This document shows, in pieces, positions 11,431 through 25,935 of a stretch of DNA of 64,000 bases. Made by a program: the position numbers and the translations under genes. The stretch lies in assembly GCF_048544455.1 (NCBI RefSeq), contig NC_133536.1, positions 200,635,325-200,699,324 of the forward strand. The letters run 5' to 3'. Source of the stretch: Silene latifolia (taxonomy: Eukaryota > Streptophyta > Magnoliopsida > Caryophyllales > Caryophyllaceae). Under the pieces are notes generated by a model, which ran no database searches, was not told the origin of the DNA, and saw nothing but the letters and a program-made list of their open reading frames with translations. The stretch's first letter is position 1. Each line of letters begins with the position of its first letter.

Positions 11431-11511
11431 GAACTAGGTGTTAGTCCCTAGCCCTTAGCATCAGCTTTTGTTTCATCAACCATACATGACCCGATCTGAA
11501 GACGTGTATTA

Positions 11512-11825
11512 CTCCCTCCCAGTCACTATAATGTTCCCTCTTTTCCAAAACGGATTATTCAACTAATGTTCTTCTTTCTATTTTTAGAAACTTTTACTCT
11601 TATTTTATTCAATCCTCTTTCCTATCACCAAACCCCACACAACTCTTTTACTCTATTTTATTACTTTCCTTTATGTTTTGGCCCCACAATTCTTTATTTA
11701 ACTACTAATAATTCATCTCTCTCTCCTATCATTAACCCCACACAACTCTTTTACTCCTATTTTAATACTTTTTCTTAAGTATTGTGCCCATATCAAATGA
11801 GAACAATATAGTAACTGGAAGGGAA
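11512..11825. mobile_element. Stowaway-like MITE, 314 bp
   Basis: The left end CTCCCTCCCAGTCACTATAA pairs with the reverse complement of the right end (TTCCCTTCCAGTTACTATAT). TA flanks it at 11510-11511 and 11826-11827. The interior is T-rich with repeated CCCCACACAACTCTTTTACTC words. Non-coding; it lies 264 bp upstream of the peroxidase TATA box. Confidence 0.85.
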
Positions 11826-12016
11826 TATTATTTTAAGCAATAATTTCTGTATGCAAACCATAAGTACATTAAGCTATTCTTACTTGTGACATTTCATTAT
11901 CACCATTTTTTTGATGTACCAAAAAAAACAATAACTTTTTTTAATTATTATTTAAAACGATTTTAAGACATTACAAGCTTATGACCCGTCATAATAATTT
12001 TTGATATAATTTTTGA

Positions 12017-15112
<3,096 letters not shown>

Positions 15113-15308
15113 TTATTTTTAGTTATTTTTTTTTACAATGTTTAAATTCAATTGTACCATTCTTTAGTCTTACGTATAGATAGAATCATGTTTTACAGGG
15201 TTGTAATTAGTCGAATTTACTTTATCATGATCGATTTCATTATTATTATATATGCAACAATTCACCCTTTCCATGACCAATTTATATATGATGCAAGATT
15301 GTGGATTA

Positions 15309-15396
15309 CTCCTTCTATCCTAGTGAATAGTTTCAATTTGTTTTTTTATGAAGGGAAAATAAAGCAAATGTAAATTATTGACTGAGATGGAGAGAG
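15309..15396. mobile_element. Very short Stowaway-like MITE, 88 bp
   Basis: Left end CTCCTTCTATCCTAGTGAATA pairs imperfectly with the reverse complement of the right end (CTCTCTCCATCTCAGTCAATA). TA flanks both sides (15307-15308 and 15397-15398). It lies just downstream of the peroxidase stop codon and may fall in its 3' flank. Confidence 0.65.
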
Positions 15397-15399
15397 TAT

Positions 15400-17311
15400 T
15401 ATTTAGCTATTTACATCCAATATCGTAAAATCATATTCCATGTGATTCTTAGGAATTGCTTCAATTGATTAAAATAGTCCTTACAAATCTTAAAAAGCGG
15501 GGCAATTCTCAAGAATTTAAAGAAGTAGATAAGTATCTTGTAATAGACCTATACAGGTTGATAATAAACCGTCTTATATAGGAATTTGTGTATCATATGA
15601 CTTAGAAAAGAATGGTGATGACTAAAACAAGGACATCCCTAATAATTCAGAAGTTCTTAGATCGCATCTCATGCATTATAGACAACAAATTATTGTTCTT
15701 TTTCAGAATCTTTTATAGATGATCGTATAATTAAAATAATGTATAGGCATAGTTTAATCTACGTACGTACGTAGACATTCAATGTAAGAACACTACTTGG
15801 TTATCGAGTGGAACACTAATATGAAATTCTAAACTAAAATAAATGATAGGCATGGTCAAACTTTGTGTTTCCCATCCAACTAGTTTTTCTTTAGACGGAT
15901 GTATCCATTAAAAATTAAGACGGATTAAATATGTTAGGTATGGTCAAACTTTGTCCTATCTATATAAATGAGATATAACTTGACCCGTTTTAAATTTAAG
16001 ACGATACTTCTGTCTGAGATGAAAATTTGTGTTATAGAAGCATAACTTAATAACCCTTGCTAAAAGGTGCTTTTATGTATGTATGATTCCAAATCTACCT
16101 GAAAAAGACAAGGTTACTCTCGTACAATAATTAGTTGGTAGATTACCCGGAGGAAAAGTGTAAAATAGCTGTAAAGTGTGATTTATGTGATTGAGATTAT
16201 ATCAACTAAAGGCCATGAGCCCCATGAGTAAGTAATTGGCCTTACAAAGAAAATGCCAGCTGAGTAGACACGATCATTCCTAGCATAATCATGCTTACAA
16301 ACAACCTTATTCTTGTATTAGCGATATTAACTATAAAAGTATCATGTTTCTAAATAACGTCAGATGAAAATTGGATTTATAACTACCTCTTTAAGGAACC
16401 TTTTGTTTTATTTCATAATTCAGAACTAAAGAATAATCGCTATATTGAAAATATAAACATGTTCTATTACCGATCGAATAACTAAAATAGTTTTATTAGA
16501 CTGTCATAATGAGTTAAATTGTCAAATAAATGATAATATAATTGTAAAAATTGTAAACTTTTCTCCGATTTAGTTATAATCTAATAATCGATCATAATAT
16601 ATAATCAACTATTATGCATATTTACGTTTTAGGTTTATCTTACCATAAAATGGTCTCATATGTTATACGAAAATTGGTAGTATAAGACAAAAAAAGACAA
16701 ATGAACTTGCGTAGAGAACGTTGACGCATACCATGTGACTATGTGAGTAATGTGACCATGTCCGTCACATTTCCAAGTATGACTTTTAAAAATTGATTAG
16801 GTTCGTCGGTGAAAGCATCAAAGTCCTAAGTAGCTGTTTTTCTTAGTGAAGTTACTGGTGATGTGCTAGTTTACTAATATTCCCAAAGAAGAATTAGACA
16901 AAGAGGAATGAAGTGATAAAACACTCTATTTTGTCCATGTTAATCTTACAAGGAACATCTCATGTGTATAATGACTCAACTCCCATATATTTTAGTGGGG
17001 AAAGTTCCTCTCCAGTTATACCTTCTCTCGAGTACCTTGCATTAGTTTTAAGGGTTTGGATTTTGTTTAGAGCGATTTAACTTTCCATATTGTTTTTAAG
17101 AGGTAGAGAGAATAATGATATTATTATAATAAGAAGAAATGGAAGGTAATGAAGAGAAAAGTAATAAGAGAATTCATCCCCATTTTAGTGTATTATTCAA
17201 TAATTGAAAAAACTAGTTATAGGCCTAAATCCTCTTACTCCCAAGAGTGACGGACTCATGATTAGTCAATAATTATACCAATTTTTATCCCCTCAAGGCC
17301 CCAATGTTATA
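15400..17311. other. Intergenic, mostly featureless
   Basis: AT-rich DNA with no supportable gene. At about 15888-16032 there are AGACGGAT and AAGACGGATTAA words resembling the repeat at 11240-11430, probably the remnant of a small DNA element. Confidence 0.4.
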
Positions 17312-17313
17312 TA

Positions 17314-17616
17314 CTCCCTCCAATTCTCTATTTTCTTCCATATTTTCTAAAACAGATTGATTAGGTTTTCTTCCGTTTTCTATTTTGCTAACTTTTACTC
17401 TTATTTTATTGATCTCTCTTCTATCATCAAAACTCATTCAACTCTTTTACTCCTATTTTATTCCTTAGTTTAATGTTTGTGCCCACAATTCATTAATTAA
17501 CTCCTAATTATTCATTCTTCTCTCATATCACCAAACCCCACCTATGTCTTTTATAGATATCCACCCTTAATCCTTGTGCCACATCAAAGGGGAACAACAT
17601 AGCGGATTGGAGGGAG
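17314..17616. mobile_element. Stowaway-like MITE, 303 bp
   Basis: It begins CTCCCTCCAATTCTCTATTT and its right end reads, in reverse complement, CTCCCTCCAATCCGCTATGT. TA flanks it at 17312-17313 and 17617-17618. The T-rich interior resembles the element at 11512-11825, so the two are probably the same family. Confidence 0.85.
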
Positions 17617-18474
17617 TATTAATATTGTCATTCATAATTTAAGCTAAATATAATAATTTTAATTAGATGTCAGATTTTATCGATCTCTATTATTTTTGTG
17701 TAAAATTAGGTTTTAAATACATATTTTAAACATCTAAAGATAACCTGTCAATAATCTACTATGTTGAATAATGCCTTGAATCTGATAATTGCGGTTTTGA
17801 ATGACTAACACGGAGTCTCGCTCTAACCGGGATCTATGGGTGAAACGCCCTCCGAAACCTCAACAGTTGGACTAGTGTTCTGTTTATGGACTTACCATAA
17901 TTCTGATTAGGTTTTAGGGAGTTTACCTATATATACTCTCTTTACCTAATCACTACTACAGATACAGGCTATAACAACGGTTAAAAACCGTTGTTATATA
18001 AAAAAGCGGACGTTGTTAAAGCGTCCGTTGTAAAAGGTTTTAAAAACGGTTTGTTTTCTTAAGGAATCCGTTGTTAAAACTATTAACAACGGTTTTAAGT
18101 ATCAAAACCCGTTGTGGAAAGTGTGACTCAATTTTGGTGGGAAAGTTATAACAACGGTTAATTTACAAGGAACCGTCGTTATAACTAAAGACAACGGATT
18201 GTATCTACATAACCGTTGTTGTTTGTTTTTACAAAATAAAAAAAAAATTAAATTAAATATTACTAGATGCATGCATAATTACGGGGCCCGTTATAATTCC
18301 GATGCATGCATTATTACTTCATCCCCTGTCTTTGTGCATATGAATGGACAATATATGGAATAAGAAGGGTTTACATTAGATTTGAAGCAGGGAGATATGA
18401 TGATTATGGCACAACTTCCTAAACATGCATATATTATATTAATTAAAAAATAACTCAAAGGACACATTACTTAG

Positions 18475-18482
18475 TATAAATA
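18475..18482 (+). promoter_or_regulatory. Possible TATA box of the CACTA-borne small gene
   Basis: TATAAATA lies about 120 bp upstream of the ATG at 18600. The intervening sequence is C- and A-rich (CTCAACCACC, CTAACAACTCC), like many plant 5' leaders. Confidence 0.5.
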
Positions 18483-18599
18483 CATACATTATCTCAACCA
18501 CCATTCCGTTATCTCACTATCTTCAAACCCTAACTGCTAAAACAATCTCCAACCCCTAATTAATCTTTCAAACTAACAACTCCAAAGTTCATCAACAAA

Positions 18600-18893
18600 A
18601 TGAACGATTACATCCTTAAAACTCTTACTATGACCGAGAAAAATACTAGCTTCATCCGCCGGTTGCTCCACATCGAGGACAGTTTTAGGAGCTATCTTGT
18701 GGATGCTCAAGCCGCACTCAAGGACGCCAAAAGAAATGGCTTGACAGAGAAAGAAGCGGCGTTGTTGCGGCTATATGACGATATAGCAATCTGCGAACGA
18801 AACCTCCAAATAGCTAAGGAGGAGAGGAGGGATATCATAGAAGAGAATAAGATTCTCTATGAAAATATAAGAATTGCATTTTTAGAAATGTAA
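18600..18893 (+). CDS. Small helical protein of unknown function, inside a CACTA element
   Basis: I do not recognise this 97-residue protein. It starts MNDYILKTLT and is rich in Leu, Ile, Ala, Glu, Lys and Arg. Residues about 20-95 have coiled-coil-like heptad spacing (for example LLRLYDDIAICERNLQIAKEE), with no signal peptide, membrane segment or Cys-His cluster. A TATA box, a plausible leader and a stop codon followed by a TA-rich microsatellite suggest a real transcription unit. It is the only coding sequence in the element and does not resemble known CACTA proteins such as TNPA or TNPD. It could be cargo, a remnant of an element-encoded DNA-binding accessory protein, or a chance frame; codon use gives no clear answer. 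Confidence 0.5.
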   Translation: MNDYILKTLTMTEKNTSFIRRLLHIEDSFRSYLVDAQAALKDAKRNGLTEKEAALLRLYDDIAICERNLQIAKEERRDIIEENKILYENIRIAFLEM

Positions 18894-18911
18894 TTCTTTT
18901 TTTAATTTATG

Positions 18912-18961
<50 letters not shown>
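18912..18961. repeat. (TA)n microsatellite
   Basis: Roughly 22 TA dinucleotides follow the stop codon of the small gene inside the CACTA element. Confidence 0.9.
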
Positions 18962-18964
<3 letters not shown>

Positions 18965-19705
18965 GAATTATTAATTAAGTTTATCATGCATTCCTCTCTA
19001 TCATCTTGCTTCTTCTTTGTTTTATTTTATTTAATTTGTTTTACGAGCTAATTAAGCGAATAATAACATAATAATGATCGATAAAAACCCATCATATATA
19101 CATGCAAATGAAATAATTAAAAAAAGAAAACAATGACGATGAAAGACGATGAAACCAACAGTGACGGCGAGATTTACCTGATAATTAGAGAAAGTAAGAG
19201 ACGATGAAACCAACAGTGACGGCGAGATGATAAAGCGACGATGAGAAAGAGAGAAAGAGACGATGAGAAAGTGTGTTTGTGTTTGTGTTTGTGTTTGTCT
19301 GTGTTTGTGTTTGTGTTAGGTTATGTATGTGTTTTGTGGGTCAGAGTGATCTGTGTTTGTGTGGTTTATAGTATGGAAAGTATTGACAACGGTTGTTAAA
19401 CAACAACCGTTGTTAAATAAGTTTTAACAACGGTTGTAAATCAACAACCGTTGTCAAATAAGTTTTAACAACGGGTTTAAAAATACCCGTTGTGATTACT
19501 TTTCACTAACTTTGCGCCAAATTATTAACAACGGTTGTGCAAATTTAACCCGTTGTTAAAACGTATAACAACGGTTATATAACCATACCCGTTGTAATTA
19601 AGTTTAGTAAAAATCGCGCCATACATTCTACAACGTCTATTGTGATTTTCGTGCATAAACGTTGTTAAAGGGGCGTTGTAGTTGCCTTGATTTGTAGTAG
19701 TGAAT

Positions 19706-21485
19706 ACTAGTAGTTATGCATATAATAACTTACTAGTTTAGACCACATGCAATAAATGCACGGTATATATAGTGTTTTGTTTATAAATAAATTACTTATA
19801 AAATATTGATATTTCATTAATTGTCCATATTTCTTATAATTGTATTTTGCTTTGTTGACAATTAATCAAGAAAATTGGGTAATGTGCTGAAATGTGTTTT
19901 AAACAAAATATTTTTATACCTACAAAGTTAATAATTTCACTTTTTTAATTCTCTCAATTTTTTTTGGCACGAAAGTAATAATAGTGACTTGCAGTTTTAT
20001 TTTATATGTAGTATATATCAAGTCATTATCAAATAACTAGTTTTATACCCGTGCAAAAAATGCCGGGTCATAATAGCAGGCGTTATCATTAGATACATGA
20101 ACATATAATTGAGCGTGATTAAGTGTTCAATACCGTGACAATATAAATAGTTCATATTTGGAGATTTGAATATTTGATAAATATTAGATTTGAATATCCG
20201 ATAATATACAACCCTATTTTATTAGAATTATATTAACGGTATTTGACATGTTAGACCCGTTGAATGTATTTAAATTGCAACATTTTATTTAAATTTGACA
20301 TTTTAAGTTATATTTTTACATAAGTAATTAATATAGGAATAAGAGATATGAATACGAATTGGGTTGAGGAGAGAGGATAATTAACTAGTATAGGAAACAT
20401 GGGGGCCCCATGTATAAACTCAACAGCCAATCAGAAGCTAAGAAAATACTTGGCTTTTATACAATGTAGATAGTATTAATAAAAGATTTAGAAATTCATA
20501 GTTTTATATAAATTTTATTTAAATTTTAATTAAGAAATTAAAGTTTAGAGTTAGATGAAAATAATATAACTTGATAAAAAGATTAATTTTAGTTAAAAGA
20601 TAATAATTTAATGAAATAAAAATGTAATTATTAATATCCTTTTTAGTGTATACACATAATTGTAGTTACTTTCCTTATTTATAAAAGATGCTTTTTGAAG
20701 GGAAAAATGAAAGAATTCCTATTTCTTTTAGTAGATAGGGGTTGTAATATGCACAAATACTACTATACCTCAAGTTGTATAATAAGCATTGTACAACTAC
20801 TATACATTTATTCGAGCTTAATGCGTAATTTTTTTGAGCTTCTCAAAAGTTTATTTTTTTAGTTATGTTTAAGTGTGTGAATTCAGAAATTTTACAGTAT
20901 AACTCAGATTTAAAAAAAAAAAAAAAACTCGAAAACATTAGTACAGAGCTCGGATTCTAAACCACTAATTGTATTACAACTGGTGGTATAATCTATTAAT
21001 TGGTAATCTGAATCCGAAATCTGTAACTCCTCAATATCAATAAAATATCTCTCTCATCTCTCCCTTCTGCCGGTAGTGGACGTAGCTATCACATCAATCG
21101 TGAACCATGAAAATTTGTTTTTTTTACAACGTTTTATTTATCCTTTTCCCATCTGCTATAACACATTATTTTTGATATCAAATATATTCTTAATTTCTAT
21201 ACATATAATGTGTAGATTGTTATAATTGACCATATTTAACTCGTACAACATAGTTGCTACTACAGATAAGTTTGACTAAATCATGCGCATTTTTTTAATA
21301 ATATTTCCCTACCTTCCCCTTGCACTACAAGAATCTCTTTTTTCTCAAAATTTCAGAACCTAACCCGTTGCTTTCAAAATATTTTATTATGGACTAATTA
21401 ATTCACATATCAAACACTAATAAGATAACACCCATTAACCTCGATTGACAATTATTATTTAGCATCGATTTACACAGAGGCCCAT
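19706..21485. other. Intergenic AT-rich DNA
   Basis: No gene is supportable. A segment at about 20036-20470 begins ACTAGTTTTATACCCGTGCAA and includes GGGGGCCCCATGTATAAA; it may be an old mobile-element fragment, but I could not identify its ends or class. Confidence 0.35.
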
Positions 21486-22241
21486 AAGAGCATCCGCATC
21501 AAATAAGTTTCACCAATTTTCACTCTACACTTTTTCAGATTTTGTCTCTCTAATTCACCATCCATCTCACATTTTCACTCACCATCAAAATTTACCAAAA
21601 AAACATCAAAAAACACCCGCAATAACAAATACTCAACTTTCCTTCTCTCTCATACTTTACTATACTCCACACTATCTCTCACTTATATTATTTATTTTCT
21701 TTTTTTATCAATATAACAATTCATATTAATATTTTTGGGTTTATATATATTTTTATTTTTACCGCTATTATTGTAAATCGATTTTTTTTCGGAATTTTTG
21801 AATGCAAAGTATGGATAATTTTAGATATTATTATAATGAGAAAACTTCTGAGAAAATATATTGATATTAGATTCATTTTGTAGAGGGTGGAAAAACAAAA
21901 AAAATAATTATTATTTAATATCATGCAAAATGGGGTCATTATATATTATAGTTGGCAAAATGAAATGGAGCTTTTGTTGGTGGACACATGGCGCATCCCA
22001 ATTGGAAATAAACCAAGAAATAGGTAAACTTGTGTGTCCTTTTGGCAAAAGCTACAAAAAAAATATATAAAAATATGGCGTAAGGGACCACTCCCTTCCT
22101 CACCAATTTTCGCACAGGTGAAAAATTTCACCAAATTTCACCTCGATTTTCCTCTCTTAAAAAAATAAGCCCAATTAATCATTCACCCTCTCTTCACCAT
22201 TTTCATAAGAAATGGTGAAGAGCCCATTATGGATGCTTTAT
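21486..22241. mobile_element. Probable MITE, about 0.75 kb, GAGCATCC ends
   Basis: The left end (AGAGCATCCGCATCAA...TTTCACCAATTTTC) is imperfectly inverted at the right end, whose reverse complement reads TAAAGCATCCATAATGGG...TTCACCATTTTC. TAA precedes the left end and TTA ends the right side, so the target duplication is not certain. The interior is T-rich with TTCACC words and non-coding. Confidence 0.5.
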
Positions 22242-22526
22242 CATAGACGTATATAGCAAAGACTATTGTTATCGGTTCTAAACCGACGTTGAAATAACCT
22301 TTTGCATCAGTTTTTCTTTGAACCGATTTTAAAGAATAAGCTTTGGCATCATTTCTAATTCTAAACCGATGCCAAAAACGTCATTTTTGCGTCATTTCCT
22401 GCTAAACAATCGATGCTAAAAGGTGGTTGTTGACAGCAGTTTTAAATTTTACAATTGATGTCATTTCTTAAATAATATGGGAGGCTTGCAGTTGCATCCA
22501 CACTTCAAGCGCAAAGAGCATTCATG
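22242..22526. other. Possible DNA-element subterminal region
   Basis: Repeated words around TCTAAACCGA and AACCGAT with GCATC occur at about 22270-22440, resembling CACTA-type subterminal arrays in texture. There is no terminal CACTA motif, and I see no coding. Confidence 0.3.
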
Positions 22527-23361
22527 TTAGGGGGTGTGTTGGAGTATAAAATCGATCTTCCAACTCCAACCATCAGATACCATATCGGAATAAAAGTTCA
22601 AAAATATTTGAAAAAATTGCTTCTCAACGAGGGCTTTAAAAAGGAGAAAGGTTTGTCGAGTGTCGAACTTCTTTTTGAGTGGATGTAGCCATGTGAAATT
22701 TTTATAATGATCATCAACAAAAATAACATAGTATTTAAATTGATCAAACGAAAGATTAGGTGACATACATAAATCACTAAAAATTACTTCAAGAGGAAAT
22801 TGGGTTTGAAGAGACGACACATCAAATGGGGACTAATGGCAGAGGTGAGGGTGCTCGATGCGGCAACGAATAGAAGTTTATATTGCCTCTTCCATTGAGT
22901 TTATGGTGGAGTTGTTTGATATGACCACGAGAGGAAAGAGCGTAGAAGGTCGCAAGGACATCCCCCACTTTCTTCATGGTGGTGGAAAGGTTGAGGAGGG
23001 GACTAATGGCAAAGGTAAGGATGCTCGTTACGGCAACGAATAGAAGTTTATCTTGACGAAAACAAGTACTATCGGTCGAGGTTGAGGTAGGTTGTTTATC
23101 TTTCTCAGGTAATATGTTGTGGTGGGGTGGTACACTTCCGTCAATGAATGATGATAAACCATAACCTTAGCTTGGAGGAGAGACTCAAGTTGAAGTCTCC
23201 ATTGTTGGGAATTGGTTCCGCAAAATTTGGCAATGGAGTGTACATTGATGAGCACGAGCGGTTTGAGAGGCTCCACTTTTTTAGGGATCGTGTTGTTCGA
23301 CATGAGGACGGAGATGACGATCGAAAAAAATGTGAAGGATTAACCTTGCTCTATGATACCA
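22527..23361 (-). pseudogene. Ty1/copia gag-pol remnant
   Basis: On the minus strand, 23303-23050 matches a copia gag start (LKPLVLINVHSIAKFCGTN then QQWRLQLESLL). At 22820-22560 there is a fragment of the copia integrase region (PLEVIFSDLCMSP...YYVIFVDDHYKNFTWLHPLKKK). The several kilobases normally between and after these blocks are absent, and the remainder is broken. The primer-binding site is at 23348-23361, just left of the LTR. It cannot encode proteins for movement. Confidence 0.75.
23348..23361 (-). other. Primer-binding site of the copia remnant
   Basis: On the minus strand this reads TGGTATCATAGAGC, one change from TGGTATCAGAGC, the site complementary to initiator tRNA-Met used by most plant copia elements. 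It directly abuts the LTR end at 23362. Confidence 0.8.
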
Positions 23362-23550
23362 TGAAGATTTTGTATTGATTGAATGATAAACTTCGGGATT
23401 ACAAGAGGGGATACTTATACAAAGATTGTCATAACAACCTAAGAACAAAATGAAATTCTTCTAAAATTGTAGCATAAAATAAGAGACTAATACTAGGAAG
23501 AATAATAACAATATTTTAGCTAGAGAATAATATCCTAATTATTCTCAACA
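23362..23550 (-). mobile_element. 5' LTR of the copia remnant, 189 bp
   Basis: On the minus strand it starts TGTTGAGAATAATTAGGATA and ends in CA next to the primer-binding site. The start is typical of short copia LTRs. I did not find the matching 3' LTR on the left, consistent with deletion of that side. Confidence 0.7.
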
Positions 23551-23555
23551 TCAAT

Positions 23556-23872
23556 TTGATCATCTACATAACTTATTTCCAATTGTCATTCAATACAATA
23601 ATTACAAATAGTGCCCTCTTTTCTCCTTGGTCTTTATGCTTAAAACTAAAGCTAAATAAATGATCGGGCCAGAAAGAGTATAAGTTAAAGGCTTTAATGT
23701 CTTAACATGTGAAATGTACACAGTAACATTTTTAAAGAGCTATGCATGCACTTGTTTTGTTTTCCTTATAGACGTCGTGCTAGAAGAATCGTTAATGATG
23801 AAAACAAGTTCGATACTTCATCTTTTTTCGATCTGCGTTTGGACTTTAAATGTGATTCCATGTACAGTTAAA
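23556..23872. other. Intergenic, nothing recognised
   Basis: AT-rich DNA between the copia LTR and the CACTA terminus at 23873, without supportable coding or repeats. Confidence 0.4.
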
Positions 23873-25935
23873 CACTACTACAGATATAGGGGACAACAAC
23901 GGTTAATAACCGTTGTTATAGAAAAAACCGGGCGTTGTTGTTCGGGCCGTTGTTAAAAGTTTTTACAACGGTTATGTTTTCTGATAAAAACCGTTGTCAA
24001 ACGTTTTAACAATGGTTTATAACCGTTGTGAAAAGAAGTCATTGTATTGAATAATATTTTGGTGGGAAATTAAGAACAACGATTTAATGACATAAAACCG
24101 TTGTTGTAAGTATTTTAACAACGGTTTATACCTCGTTGTTGTTACAAACTACCCGTTGTGAAAAGAGTGAGTGGGAAGATAATAACAACGGTTTTATGTA
24201 ATAAACTCGTTGTTGATAGTAATGCACGCGTTTAATAGTTTATGGGAGGAAAAGTAATAACAACGGTTTTGTTAATATTAACCGTTGTTATTGTTATTTT
24301 TTTTTTAAATTACAATTTCATTGCATTTCTTTCCAAAACCCGCATCAATAATTTACAGCAACAACAACAAATAACCACACCAACAACATACAACAACATC
24401 AACTATATGTTGTACAAAGTAGCACTTGTGCTATACCTAGATCAAATCAACGGTTTCAACTAAATAGAAATTTCGACGAACTAGTAAGGGTACTGCAATT
24501 TCTTTTGCTGCTTGATGTGTCAGGGTTGGCATACCCCGCAACATCTCATTTACTTATTTGGTTTTAATATCATTGAGTGGATTAAGATGGGCGCGCTACA
24601 ATACATTTTTTCGTTGGTGAACATACATGATAAATCTGGCTGCCTCATTATCCATCTTAAAACACTTGCATCTTTGGAAAATTAGTCTACCATTCTTACG
24701 CTCCTCACGCCATTGACATCACTGCCGCGTAAAGTTTAGAGGTACGCCAACAGAACACGAGGTGAATTCGGATAAAAAAGAAGCAGCTGAGCCCAAGATT
24801 TACATACCATGGCCATGTTTGCCTTATCTGAACAGCTATCAAGAAGGTGTAAGATTTTTGAACTGAGATTTTGATAAGTTAAAATATCATATTGGGATTG
24901 GTTGCAGCTGCCATTGAACTCGACTTTTTTTTATGTTGACCAAACCAACCCAGAGCATTATCTTTTTTTTTGCTTTGACATAATCTGCATGGAAGAGTTC
25001 TCTATCTACATCCAGATTATTGACTACCCAGCCTTTGCACCAATTTTCCATATTTTTCTGTATGCATAATGGTAGAAATGAGATTTGGATCAGTTAAAAT
25101 ATCGATTCCAACATACAAAATACAATAAGTGACATTTTTCTGTATGCATATTGCCATTGTTTTATGAAGGTTAGATTTTATTTACATGCTAAGTAAGTAA
25201 TATGTTACTTAATGGCAATTAAATAAGTTAATTACATAATAGAAAATTTTCACAATGACAGTAAGAGCTTCAAACTCAAAGAAGAACTTGCTAATTAACA
25301 ATCGAATTTACAAACTACTATAAACTGTAGAAAAGTTATGTAGGCTAAATATCAACAATTTTTGAGCATAAAACTCATCAACAACAACAATTTTTTTTTG
25401 GGAAAAATTAAGCCTTTCGTAGAAATAATTAAACCAACCCACACTCTCTGCTTTGAGTGTATTTTTAACTTACTCATATAACCATCTCAGAATCGGGGAC
25501 GTTTTTTGGGTGGCAAAGTTTCATCGTTAACCCAAATACCTTCACCATGATCATCACGCATATAGATGCTTGGAGTGTTATCATCGTCAACATTTGATAT
25601 CTTAAGGTGATTGAGTCCCTCAAATACGACATCCTGGATCATCATCATCACAATTATCGAATGCACCACGTCTACTCCTTATAGATAGTACAACATACCA
25701 CTGCTTATCCATGGGATCAGTGACATAAAACACTTGTTTAGATTGTGATGCCATTATGAACGGATCATACTAATTATTTCCAACCTTATCAAGATTTACC
25801 AACGTAAATCCCATATTATCATTTCGAACACCATTGTTGTTATCTACCCACTTACATCGGAATACAGGTATTTTGAAATCAATGTAATCTAATTCCAATA
25901 TTTCTTGAATTACACCATAATATTGCATTTTCCCC
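23873..25935. mobile_element. CACTA element remnant (left end plus DUF4216 region)
   Basis: It begins CACTACTACAGATATAGGG, nearly the same as the element at 17951, followed by about 400 bp of ACAACGGTT and AACCGTTGT subterminal repeats. A minus-strand transposase-associated remnant lies at 25487-25935. No right terminus was found; sequence of LINE origin starts at about 25936. Between about 24310 and 25486 I see CAACAACAAC-type low complexity but no recognisable domain. Confidence 0.75.
25487..25935 (-). pseudogene. CACTA transposase C-terminal region (DUF4216)
   Basis: The minus strand encodes YYGVIQEILELDYIDFKIPVFR-type sequence, then a KWVDNNNGVRNDNMGFTLVN block and an FIMASQSKQVFYVTDP block. 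This is the order of the DUF4216 domain that follows the transposase core in plant TNP2/TNPD proteins. An acidic tail and a basic PPKKRPRF end follow at about 25487. In-frame stops occur after the VNLDKVGNN block and near 25620, and everything upstream of the domain is missing, so this is a decayed 3' fragment. Confidence 0.75.

Larger units (their letters stand above)
17951..19702. mobile_element. Non-autonomous CACTA element, 1.75 kb
   Basis: It begins CACTACTACAGATACAGGC and ends with the reverse complement of CACTACTACAAATCAAGGC. The 3-bp repeat AAT flanks it (17948-17950 and 19703-19705). The subterminal 250-300 bp at each end are packed with ACAACGGTT and AACCGTTGT words in both orientations, the probable transposase binding sites. 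It has no transposase gene but carries one small reading frame (18600-18893). The element starting at 23873 has almost the same terminus, so that family probably supplied the transposase. Confidence 0.9.

Noticed and set aside
22858..23378. Plus-strand frames opposite the copia remnant
   Set aside because: They are shadows of the minus-strand copia gag region.
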